Assembly: GCA_900314355.1 (NCBI GenBank)
Contig: OMUY01000083.1
Span: 1 to 49,382 of the forward strand
Direction: 5' to 3'
From: an uncultured Eubacteriales bacterium
GTDB taxonomy: Bacteria; Bacillota; Clostridia; Oscillospirales; Acutalibacteraceae
Length of the DNA stretch: 49,382 bases
A program made the translations under genes and the position numbers. Positions 7,068 to 14,792 of this stretch are shown piece by piece (position 1 is the stretch's first letter; the number at the start of each line of letters is the position of its first letter). The notes beneath the pieces are model-generated. The model searched no databases, was not told the DNA's origin, and saw only the letters and a list, made by a program, of their open reading frames with translations.

Positions 7068-7529
7068 ATGAAAATTCTCGTCTTGTCCGATTCTCACGGC
7101 GACACGGAATCTATCGTGTCATCTTGCAAAGTTCATAAACCGGACGTAATAATTTTTTTGGGCGACGGATATGAAGATTTGAATTTCGCATTGCCGTATC
7201 TGTGCGCTCCGGTTTACGCGGTCAGAGGAAACAACGATTTTTACCCCTGCCGATATCCTTATTATCGTATCGCTCAATTTTCGGACGTGAAATTTTATTT
7301 AACACACGGCCACCTTGAAAACGTTCGATTCGGAAGAAACGCACTTATAAATAAATGTAAAGACAAAAATTGCCGCGCGGCTCTCTACGGTCATACTCAT
7401 TTGCCTTATTGTTCGGATGAAAACGGAATATTTATTTTAAATCCGGGCTCGTCGAGAAACGGAACGTGCGGAATAATAAATGTCGAAGGCGGCAATATAT
7501 CCGGAGAGATAAGAGAAATTAACAAATAA
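7068..7529 (+). CDS. YfcE/MJ0936-type metallophosphodiesterase
   Basis: The 153-residue product is a compact calcineurin-like phosphoesterase. All metal motifs are present in order: SDSHGD at the N-terminus, LGDGYED, RGNNDF, THGH and GHTHLP. Family members such as YfcE and MJ0936 hydrolyse phosphodiesters with Mn or Ni; the natural substrate is not settled. ATG 7068 is preferred over an upstream in-frame codon at 7041, because GGAG lies five bases before it and the beta-strand KILVLSD then begins the protein. It is followed after 51 bases by araA, perhaps on the same transcript. Confidence 0.85.
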   Translation: MKILVLSDSHGDTESIVSSCKVHKPDVIIFLGDGYEDLNFALPYLCAPVYAVRGNNDFYPCRYPYYRIAQFSDVKFYLTHGHLENVRFGRNALINKCKDKNCRAALYGHTHLPYCSDENGIFILNPGSSRNGTCGIINVEGGNISGEIREINK

Positions 7530-7580
7530 TTTTTATTTGTTTGAACAAAAAAAATAATTAAACCGGAACAGGTGATTTTT

Positions 7581-8978
7581 ATGGATAAAATTTATTTTAT
7601 AGTAGGTTCTCAGGATTTATACGGCGACGAATGCCTGAGACAGGTCAGAGAAGACAGCGAAGAAATGACAGCTTTTTTCAATGAAAATCTCGGCTCGTCG
7701 GCAAAATTTGAGCTTCTCGACACGGTAGTGACTTCACAGACCTGCCTTGACGATATGACTAAAGCTCAGACTGATCCCGATTGTGCAGGAGTGATAATAT
7801 GGGCGCATACGTTTTCACCTGCGAAAATGTGGATTAAAGGGCTTAAAGAAATCAGAAAACCTATTTTGCATCTCTGCACTCAGGCAGGCGAAAGACTTCC
7901 TTACGACTCAATCGACATGGATTTTATGAACTTGAATCAGTCGGCGCACGGCGACAGGGAACTGGGCTACATTCTGACGAGAATGAACATCAAGGCTATG
8001 ACTGTCGCGGGATATTACAAAAACGAAAAGATATTAAAAAAAATAGACAAATTCATTTCTGTGGCAAAGGCGATAAAAGCATCTGAAAATACGACGGTTG
8101 CGACTTTCGGCAATAATATGAGAGATGTTGCCGTGACCGACGGCAACAGACTTTCTTGCGAGATAAAATACGGCTGGGAGATAAAATATTGGGGCATAGG
8201 AGAGATCGCTGAGGAAAGCGGCAGAGTAAAAGAAAACGAAGTCGCCGAAAAGATGAAAGAATATTCCGAAAAATACACCATGGCTACGGACAATATCGAA
8301 TCGGTAAAAGCTCAGGCGAGATATGAAATAGCTTTGGAAAAATTCCTGTCTGAAAATAATTGCTCCTGCTTCACCGACAATTTCCAAGATCTCCACGGTC
8401 TTTCTTATCTGCCCGGTCTTTCGGCGCAGAACCTGATGAAAAAGGGCGTCGGATTCGGGCCCGAGGGCGATTACAAGATTGCCGCTTATTCACATGTTCT
8501 TATGGAAATGTCGCGCGGAAGAAAAGGCGCTACCGGATTTATCGAGGATTATACTTATGATATGCCATCATCAGGCGAGCTTGAACTTGCGTCGCATATG
8601 CTTGAAGTTCCGCCGCAGTTCGCCGCGGGAAAACCGGAGATAAAAGTTTATCCCCTCTCAATCGGAGGCAAGGACGACCCGGCAAGGCTGGTCTTTGATT
8701 CCGTTGAGGGCAGAGGAATACAGACTACGATTATTGACCTCGGCGATAAATTCAGGATAATTTGCGCCGATGTCGAGCTTGTTAAACAGCCTGAGCCAAT
8801 GCCGAAACTGCCCGTCGCAAGAGTAATGTTCAGACATTTCCCTGATTTTGAGACGGGAATAGAAGAGTGGATAAAGGCGGGCGGAGCGCATCACAGCGTG
8901 TTGTCAACAGCTCTGACCAAAGAAGATATCGAGCTTTTCGCTTATTTTACGGATACGGAGATAGTGACAATCGGCTGA
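7581..8978 (+). CDS. araA: L-arabinose isomerase
   Basis: The 465-residue product follows AraA closely through VGSQDLYG, HTFSPAKMWI, DSIDMDFMNLNQSAHG, FGNNMRDVAVTDG and GGKDDPARLVF. The four metal ligands of the family are visible as the Glu of GPEGDYK, the Glu of FIEDYTY, the His of ASHMLEV and the His of GGAHHSV. The enzyme interconverts L-arabinose and L-ribulose. It ends about 30 residues earlier than E. coli AraA, just after DTEIVTIG, without a frameshift scar. No araB, araD, regulator or sugar transporter lies nearby. ATG 7581 is chosen over an in-frame GTG at 7572 that overlaps the ribosome site. Confidence 0.9.
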   Translation: MDKIYFIVGSQDLYGDECLRQVREDSEEMTAFFNENLGSSAKFELLDTVVTSQTCLDDMTKAQTDPDCAGVIIWAHTFSPAKMWIKGLKEIRKPILHLCTQAGERLPYDSIDMDFMNLNQSAHGDRELGYILTRMNIKAMTVAGYYKNEKILKKIDKFISVAKAIKASENTTVATFGNNMRDVAVTDGNRLSCEIKYGWEIKYWGIGEIAEESGRVKENEVAEKMKEYSEKYTMATDNIESVKAQARYEIALEKFLSENNCSCFTDNFQDLHGLSYLPGLSAQNLMKKGVGFGPEGDYKIAAYSHVLMEMSRGRKGATGFIEDYTYDMPSSGELELASHMLEVPPQFAAGKPEIKVYPLSIGGKDDPARLVFDSVEGRGIQTTIIDLGDKFRIICADVELVKQPEPMPKLPVARVMFRHFPDFETGIEEWIKAGGAHHSVLSTALTKEDIELFAYFTDTEIVTIG

Positions 8979-9046
8979 ATTCCTGATTGCGTAATTTTGA
9001 AAAATAAAATTTTCAATTTTTCTATAAAATGAGATGTCTTTAAAAA

Positions 9047-9082
9047 AATAAAATGGATCGGTTTTCCCGACCCATTTTTTTG
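9047..9082. terminator. Bidirectional terminator between araA and the NYN gene
   Basis: AAATGG-A-TCGG and CCGA-C-CCATTT form a stem with one A-C mismatch and a TTTTC loop, with T on the right and A on the left, so it can serve both convergent genes. Confidence 0.7.
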
Positions 9083-9126
9083 CCTGTCTGAAAATTATCT
9101 TTTCCGCCCGGACAATCGAAATAAAT

Positions 9127-10746
9127 CTACTTTCTTTTTTTGAACTTCAGCCAAACGTCGCCGTTGTCCTCTATTTCCATCTGAATAGTCTTTATGTACT
9201 TATTGAAAAACTGATTTCTTTCGGCCTTGTCCCATGATTCAAGCCTTGCGTATTTAAGCGCGTCATGGAACATTTCGTAGATATTTATGTTCATGTTGTC
9301 ATAAATGTAATTTTCCATTTCCATAAACATCGTGTTAAATCTGAATTCGTCGGCGTTGCCGGAATAAAAATCGTCTAAATAGCAGTAGAAAATATTCTTG
9401 CTCTGAAGCGCTTTTTTAAGATCCGGACCGCACTGATTTCTTTCCATCATCACGAGAAATTTAGCAGGTATCGACGAAATAACAACCCAGTAATCGGAAT
9501 CGGAGGAACATAAAATAAATGAGTCGGCGTCGTTTTTGAAATATTCTTCGCAAATCATAACTGTCAGTTTCTGGTCTACGAGGGATTTGTCTTCTTTCAG
9601 CCTTTCAATCAGATTGTATTCAACAGGTATTGTCATATGGTCTTCCAAAATTTTCCATGCCGACGTCGTATGAACATCATCTACGAGAATTATCTTCGAT
9701 ATCTTTTCGAGATATTTGTCGTCAAGGTCGTATAGAGCTGCTGTCAGCTTGAACGGGTCCGAGTTTTCGCAGTCTACTATCAGAACGGTTTTTTTGCTCT
9801 TGTCAATAAAATCGTAGATATTTGCTCTGACGTAATCAGATACATCCGACACGCGGCTGAGCTCGTTAAATACTTCCTTGTGCCAGTAATAAAGAAGAGT
9901 AATAAATTTTTTGTCGTTGTACAAAATATTGCCCTCTTCTTCCGGCTGCCAGTTGATATATACGCCGTAAGGGTAAAAGTCCTTATTGTTGTAGTAAATT
10001 TCGGCAGCTTTTTTCGTGCCGTCCTCCTTCAGCCCGTTTGGCATGATGAACAAGTCTTTCAGGTAATTCCAGTTCAGCCAAAGAGGAAAATATCCTTTGC
10101 AGTTGTTTATTCTTTCCGATATCAATCTGTTCAGTTCTATAATGTACTGACATAATTTTACCGTGGAATTTTTCTGAAAATTTACCCCCTCTTTCAACAA
10201 ATTGTTCATAGCCTCCGAAAACGGAGTCCAAACCTCCGGACGAAGATATTTTTCCATTGACCAAAGGGAAGAAGCCCCGTTTCTGAAAGCCTTGTTGATT
10301 ATTCCGAAATTTCTTTCTATATAAGTTCTTGTTATTGATAAATTCCTGATGATTTTCGCAGGTTTTTCGCTGTCGAGTTCCTCATAAATATCTGATTTTA
10401 AATTTACTTCGTTTTCATTGTCAAAATGGAATTTGGGAACACCGATAAGATATCCGACCTTTGAAACTATTTCATATGTGCTGTCGTGATATTTAATATC
10501 GTCCGAGTCTGTCAGAAGCCCTATTTTTGACTCCGGAATATCTTTTGGCGATTCTTCTGTATTTTCGTCTGTTTCATCAGTCGAACAGTTCTTTTCATCG
10601 TAATTGCCGTTATCCGAAATTCCAGAAATATTGTCATCGGAAATTTTTTCCCCGTTAAAATTAATATCATCGTCATCTGAATTATCCGTACTTTGTTCGT
10701 CCGTTTTAAATTCCTGAAGCTTTTTTAAATACTCATCATAATCCAT
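9127..10746 (-). CDS. NYN (LabA/PIN-like) domain protein with an acidic N-terminal tail
   Basis: The product has about 539 residues. Residues 1-100 are low-complexity and rich in Asp, Glu, Asn and Ser. A helical, Trp/Tyr-rich middle follows (about 110-320). The stretch from VLIVDCENSDP onward (about 325-475) has the NYN/PIN-like signature, with Asp/Glu in VDCEN, the DDVHT loop and the Asp pair in CSSDSDYW. NYN domains are metal-dependent RNases or regulators, so an RNA-cleaving role is possible but unproven. I start it at ATG 10746, after AAAGGAG at about 11 bases; an in-frame ATG at 10767 lies within that ribosome site. It stands alone with its own promoter. Confidence 0.65.
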   Translation of the reverse strand: MDYDEYLKKLQEFKTDEQSTDNSDDDDINFNGEKISDDNISGISDNGNYDEKNCSTDETDENTEESPKDIPESKIGLLTDSDDIKYHDSTYEIVSKVGYLIGVPKFHFDNENEVNLKSDIYEELDSEKPAKIIRNLSITRTYIERNFGIINKAFRNGASSLWSMEKYLRPEVWTPFSEAMNNLLKEGVNFQKNSTVKLCQYIIELNRLISERINNCKGYFPLWLNWNYLKDLFIMPNGLKEDGTKKAAEIYYNNKDFYPYGVYINWQPEEEGNILYNDKKFITLLYYWHKEVFNELSRVSDVSDYVRANIYDFIDKSKKTVLIVDCENSDPFKLTAALYDLDDKYLEKISKIILVDDVHTTSAWKILEDHMTIPVEYNLIERLKEDKSLVDQKLTVMICEEYFKNDADSFILCSSDSDYWVVISSIPAKFLVMMERNQCGPDLKKALQSKNIFYCYLDDFYSGNADEFRFNTMFMEMENYIYDNMNINIYEMFHDALKYARLESWDKAERNQFFNKYIKTIQMEIEDNGDVWLKFKKRK

Positions 10747-10780
10747 TAAAATAATTTCTCCTTTCATTATCTTTTTATCA

Positions 10781-10809
10781 ATTATATCATAGTCGGTGAA
10801 TTATTGCAA
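10781..10809 (-). promoter_or_regulatory. Promoter of the NYN-domain gene
   Basis: On the minus strand, TTGCAA (10809-10804) and a perfect TATAAT (10786-10781) are 17 bases apart, about 35 bases before the start codon. Confidence 0.65.
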
Positions 10810-10820
10810 TATTTCACAAA

Positions 10821-11167
10821 TTGACATTTTATTTACATAATCATATATATGTTTTTTATTTTTAATCTGTAATTTTTACGTTGACAAAATTTCAATTATT
10901 CATCGACAATTAGATTATATTTGTGATATATTGATTTTGCATTAAACGGCTGTAAATTTTTATTGACTTAAATCTTATTTTAGTGTATATTATTTTAGAG
11001 TGTTTAATATTACTTGTTTTCAGGTGCGGATTTCAGACATCTGTCGCCGTGAAAATGATATTTGTTGCGAAATATTAACTAACAGCGGATCTATTTTTGA
11101 ATTATTATCGTGTTGAGAGTATAAATTTCTCCGGTTTTTCCGGACGAGAGTTCAGCGGAGGTCATTT
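10821..11167 (+). promoter_or_regulatory. Intergenic region with two plus-strand promoter candidates
   Basis: Two box pairs face the 11168 gene: TTGACA/TATATA at 10821-10826 and 10844-10849, and TTGACT/TATATT at 10963-10968 and 10986-10991, both with 17-base spacers. The second leaves a leader of about 170 bases that I cannot fold into a known regulatory RNA. No small gene is supported here. Confidence 0.5.
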
Positions 11168-12301
11168 ATGTCAAAAGAGGATAAGGCCGCAAAGAAAGCG
11201 GCGGCAAAGCAGGAAAAGGCGGTAAAAAAGGCAGCGGAAGAAAAGGCGAAAAAGGCTAAAAAACAGGCCAAGAAGAAAAAGGAGCCGGAACTTATATTCG
11301 ATGAAGACGGCAATGTAATACCTCAGGCTAAAACAAAAAAAGAAATAAAGGCTGAACGCAAGGCCATAGAAAAGCATAAAAAGCAGGTAAAGAAAGAAGC
11401 CAAGCTTCATAGCGCCAAGATGACAAAATCCGAACATTTCTGGCTTGTGATACTTATAATTTTCGCGTCTGCGGCTATTATCGCGTCTGCGGCTCTTGCC
11501 GTAATGAGCTACCGTTCGATATTCGGCGATTTGACTCTTCCCACAGGCGGAGACGAGACGACTGCCGCGTCGTCAACTACTGCGGCGTCCGGTTCGGTAG
11601 AGACGACGACTGCGGCGCAGAGTGGCGGTGAGACAGCGTCCGATCAGGGCGGCGATTCTTCGGCAGATACAGCTGCTGCGGCTGAAAATCTTGACCCGAC
11701 CAATAAAGATTCTGTCATAGCTTATTATAAAGCCGCACATAAGAAGATGCTTTCTTCAGCGAAATCCGTAAAGAGAACATATGACAACGTCAAAAACTAC
11801 AATGAAATACTTGAGCTCGGCGGAAATTCAACGCTTGCGTCTATCGCGAAATCCGTAATGGGACAGTTCCTCAAGGAAAATACGGAAGAGACAGACCAGG
11901 ATTTATCCGTTCTTCCATCCGGCGGCGACGGACTTACGTCAGATATGATAAGCGATTTCAGCTGCACCGATGACGGAAGCAACTACGTAATAACTTTAAA
12001 GATAAACGCTTCCGATTCGTCTCCCGACGACGGCACAAAGACCCAGAATCTTGTAAATCTTATAAAAGAGTCGGATATTACCGCCAATGCTCCGTCCAGT
12101 ATTTCTATTGACGGAATTTCAAACGAGTATTACGGAGCCACGTTAAAAGCGACAATAGACAAGGCATCCGGCAACATAACTCAGATTGAAACAGACAGCC
12201 CGACTCAGATGAAATTCGCTTCTGTCAAGGTTGCTATCATCACTGTCGAGAACGTCGGAATAGGTTTCGAATACATTGATACTTACGTAATTTCGTACTG
12301 A
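11168..12301 (+). CDS. Single-pass membrane protein with Lys/Ala-rich cytoplasmic tail
   Basis: The 377-residue product has an extremely basic N-terminal region (residues 1-85, KKAAEEKAKKAKK-type repeats, probably helical). One transmembrane span follows at about 92-114, then a Thr/Ser/Ala/Gly linker (about 122-178, TTAAS-type words), and an extracellular domain of about 200 residues with repeated beta-strand patterns (YVITLKINA, GATLKATIDK). No cysteine pair or catalytic motif is obvious. A charged tail, membrane anchor and flexible stalk suggest a surface sensor or envelope factor, but the family is not recognised. GGAGGTC lies before ATG 11168. The T-box leader begins about ten bases after its stop codon. 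Confidence 0.7.
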   Translation: MSKEDKAAKKAAAKQEKAVKKAAEEKAKKAKKQAKKKKEPELIFDEDGNVIPQAKTKKEIKAERKAIEKHKKQVKKEAKLHSAKMTKSEHFWLVILIIFASAAIIASAALAVMSYRSIFGDLTLPTGGDETTAASSTTAASGSVETTTAAQSGGETASDQGGDSSADTAAAAENLDPTNKDSVIAYYKAAHKKMLSSAKSVKRTYDNVKNYNEILELGGNSTLASIAKSVMGQFLKENTEETDQDLSVLPSGGDGLTSDMISDFSCTDDGSNYVITLKINASDSSPDDGTKTQNLVNLIKESDITANAPSSISIDGISNEYYGATLKATIDKASGNITQIETDSPTQMKFASVKVAIITVENVGIGFEYIDTYVISY

Positions 12302-12310
12302 CAATAAATT

Positions 12311-12600
12311 AAATCAGCGTTGATGGGAACGCCGGCGCAGTTTATTTCCGCTACAGAGAGTTTCGGCAAGGTGAGAGCGAAAAAGGAAATAAGCGCCAAT
12401 GGCGGCAACGGCCCGGAGCTTTTTCGGAAGAAAGGCGGAAAAATACCCGCCCGTAGAACCGAACGTTTGAAGGGATACGAAAAATTCCGTTTTTAAAAGC
12501 GTCTGGAAACGATAGTTTCCATTCATCCGGGTGGCACCGCGGAAACAAAGAATTTTCGTCCCGAACCTTTCATTTTTAAGGTTCGGGATATTTTATTTTT
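12311..12600 (+). promoter_or_regulatory. T-box riboswitch controlling aspS::gatC-gatA-gatB
   Basis: The diagnostic T-box sequence GGGTGGCACCGCGG lies at 12529-12542. Stem I is seen as paired arms TTATTTC/GAAATAA and GGCGC/GCGCC, enclosing the conserved ACAGAGAG and GGTGAGAG apical words. A small GGAAAC/GTTTCC hairpin (12505-12520) precedes the T-box. The intrinsic terminator has an 11-bp stem (TCCCGAACCTT/AAGGTTCGGGA, 12559-12588) and a T-rich run. Uncharged tRNA should favour the antiterminator. On the 3' side of stem I only Asn triplets (AAT 12398-12400, AAC 12406-12408) are candidates for the specifier; no GAC or GAT is there. I could not place the specifier loop with certainty. Confidence 0.9.
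12559..12600 (+). terminator. T-box regulated terminator
   Basis: A perfect 11-bp stem (12559-12569 with 12578-12588) with a TCATTTTT loop is followed by TATTTTATTTTT. Its 5' arm must compete with the antiterminator formed with the T-box sequence. Confidence 0.88.
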
Positions 12601-12684
12601 ACCCCGGTTCAAGGCTTATTAAATTGATATCATATTTATTTTATTATAAATTTTTTTATGACACTTTAATTTGAGGTGATAAAT

Positions 12685-14778
12685 TTGAGAAGAACCGTTT
12701 ACTGCGGCGATATCCGCGAAAAGGATATCAATTCAAGGCAGACATGCTGCGGATGGGTCGTCACGAAAAGAGACATGGGCGGCGTCATTTTCCTCGATTT
12801 GAGAGACAGACAGGGAACCTTACAGGTAGTATGCAATCTGTCCAAAATGAAAGAGGACGAGTTCCATATCGCCGAAGGACTCAGAAACCAGTCTGTAATT
12901 CTCGTTGAAGGCGAGATAAAACTCAGAGACGAGGAGACTGTAAATCCGAAAATACCGACCGGCACTGTAGAACTTATGGCCGACAAGCTTGAGCTTATTT
13001 CGACGTCGGCGACTCTTCCTTTCTCCCTCGACGACGACGCGCAGGTCAGAGAGGATTTGAGACTTAAATACAGGTATCTCGACTTGAGACGCCAGCCAAT
13101 GATAAACAATCTGAAATTCAGACACAAGGTAATGAAGGTCACCGAGAAGTATCTCGATGACGACGGCTTTATCTACGTTGAGACGCCTATGCTTATAAAG
13201 TCGACTCCGGAGGGAGCGAGGGATTATCTCGTGCCGTCAAGAGTTCATCCCGGTCATTTTTACGCTCTTCCGCAGTCGCCGCAGATTTTTAAACAGCTTC
13301 TCATGGTCGGCGGAATCGATAAATATTATCAAATAGCCCGCTGTTTCAGAGACGAAGATTTGAGAGCGGACAGACAGCCCGAGTTTACTCAGGTTGACAT
13401 GGAAATGTCTTTTGTTAATCAGGAAGATGTTCTTGTACATCTTGAAAAGCTCTTCAAATATATATTCAAGGAGACGATGGGCAGAGAAATCAACTACGTT
13501 TTCCCGAGGATGACATGGACGTATTGCATGGATACTTACGGCTCCGATAAGCCGGATCTGCGTTTCGGACTGCCGATTGTGGATATTACGGATATAGGCG
13601 CAAAATGCTCTTTTTCCGTCTTCAGAAAAGCCGTAGAGGCCGGCGGAGTAGTACGGGCTATAAATGTCAAAGGCGGAGCGTCTTTCACGAGGACAGTCAT
13701 TGAAAATCTCACCGAAAAAGCTCTTTCGTACGGCGCGAAGGGCATGGCGTGGATAATGATAAGGGAAAACGGAGAAGTTTATTCTCTGTTGAACAAATTT
13801 TTCTCAAAAGAAGATATAGACGCGATTATAGAAGCGGTACAGGCTAAGCCGGGCGATTTTATATTGTTCTGCGCCGATAAGCTGTCGACAGTCAGAAGAG
13901 TATTGGGCAGTTTGAGGCTTGACGTTGCCGATATTCAAAATCTGAGAAAGCCTGATGACTACAAATTTATGATAGTCACCGAGTTTCCTCAGTTTGAGTG
14001 GTCCGAAGAAGAGCACAGATTTATGGCAACACATCATCCGTTTACTATGCCCTTCGAGGAGGATGTACAGTACCTTCTCACGGACAAAGCGAGGGTCAGA
14101 GCGCAGGCTTACGACGTAGTGCTGAACGGAATAGAGCTCGGTTCCGGTTCTGTCAGAATACACAGACCGGATGTTCAAAATAAGATGTTTGAGGCTCTCG
14201 GCTTTACAGACGAGCAGATTGAAGAGCGTTTCGGATTTATGGTAAACGCGTTCAGATACGGCGCGCCGCCTCACGCGGGTTTTGCGTTCGGTCTCGACAG
14301 GCTTGTAATGCAGCTTCTGGGGGCTGAATCGCTTAGAGAGGTTATAGCTTTCCCGAAGAACAAAGACGCGGTATGTCCTCTTACAAACGCTCCTGACGTC
14401 GTTGACAAGGAGCAGCTCGACATTTTAGGCATTTCAATAAACGGCTCCGGCGACGAAGAGGGAAATGGCGCTTCATCCTCGGGAAAGAAAAAAGTAAATA
14501 TCGACGTTGACAACGTAGCCAACCTCGCGCGTCTCTATCTTTCCGATTCGGAAAAAGAAGGCGTCAAAAAAGAACTTTCCGATATGATAGATTTCGCCGA
14601 CAAGCTTGCCGAGGCGGACACATCCGGAGTTGAACCTACGAACCACATAGCCCCGCTTGAAAACGTATTCCGTGAGGACGTTGTGAAAAACCCGACAGAC
14701 CGGAGAGATCTTCTTATGTCAAACGCTCCGACGAAAGAAAACGGATATTTCTCCGTTCCGCATTCGTTCGAGGAATAA
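12685..14778 (+). CDS. aspS: Aspartyl-tRNA synthetase fused to GatC
   Basis: The 697-residue product is a full bacterial AspRS followed by a GatC subunit in one frame. The AspRS part has the OB anticodon domain (about 1-110), class II motif 2 (FRDEDLRADRQPEF), a bacterial GAD insertion (about 290-420) and motif 3 (GLDRLVMQLLGAESLREV). After DILGISI comes a Gly/Ser/Glu/Lys linker of about 17 residues. The GatC part then fills residues 604-697 (VNIDVDNVANLARL, EPTNHIAPLENVFRED, APTKENGYFSVPHSF). Stand-alone GatC is normally about 95 residues, so the domain is complete. TTG 12685 is taken as the start, six bases after GAGGTG; an upstream in-frame GTG lies inside that ribosome site. gatA follows after 14 bases. 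The fusion implies channelled Asp-tRNA(Asn) amidation. Confidence 0.93.
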   Translation: MRRTVYCGDIREKDINSRQTCCGWVVTKRDMGGVIFLDLRDRQGTLQVVCNLSKMKEDEFHIAEGLRNQSVILVEGEIKLRDEETVNPKIPTGTVELMADKLELISTSATLPFSLDDDAQVREDLRLKYRYLDLRRQPMINNLKFRHKVMKVTEKYLDDDGFIYVETPMLIKSTPEGARDYLVPSRVHPGHFYALPQSPQIFKQLLMVGGIDKYYQIARCFRDEDLRADRQPEFTQVDMEMSFVNQEDVLVHLEKLFKYIFKETMGREINYVFPRMTWTYCMDTYGSDKPDLRFGLPIVDITDIGAKCSFSVFRKAVEAGGVVRAINVKGGASFTRTVIENLTEKALSYGAKGMAWIMIRENGEVYSLLNKFFSKEDIDAIIEAVQAKPGDFILFCADKLSTVRRVLGSLRLDVADIQNLRKPDDYKFMIVTEFPQFEWSEEEHRFMATHHPFTMPFEEDVQYLLTDKARVRAQAYDVVLNGIELGSGSVRIHRPDVQNKMFEALGFTDEQIEERFGFMVNAFRYGAPPHAGFAFGLDRLVMQLLGAESLREVIAFPKNKDAVCPLTNAPDVVDKEQLDILGISINGSGDEEGNGASSSGKKKVNIDVDNVANLARLYLSDSEKEGVKKELSDMIDFADKLAEADTSGVEPTNHIAPLENVFREDVVKNPTDRRDLLMSNAPTKENGYFSVPHSFEE

Positions 14779-14792
14779 AGGAGGGAGAACAG

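Noticed and set aside
14450-14495. Frameshift or assembly artefact between aspS and gatC
   Set aside because: The frame is continuous, the junction is a typical flexible linker and both domains are complete, so a natural fusion is the better reading.
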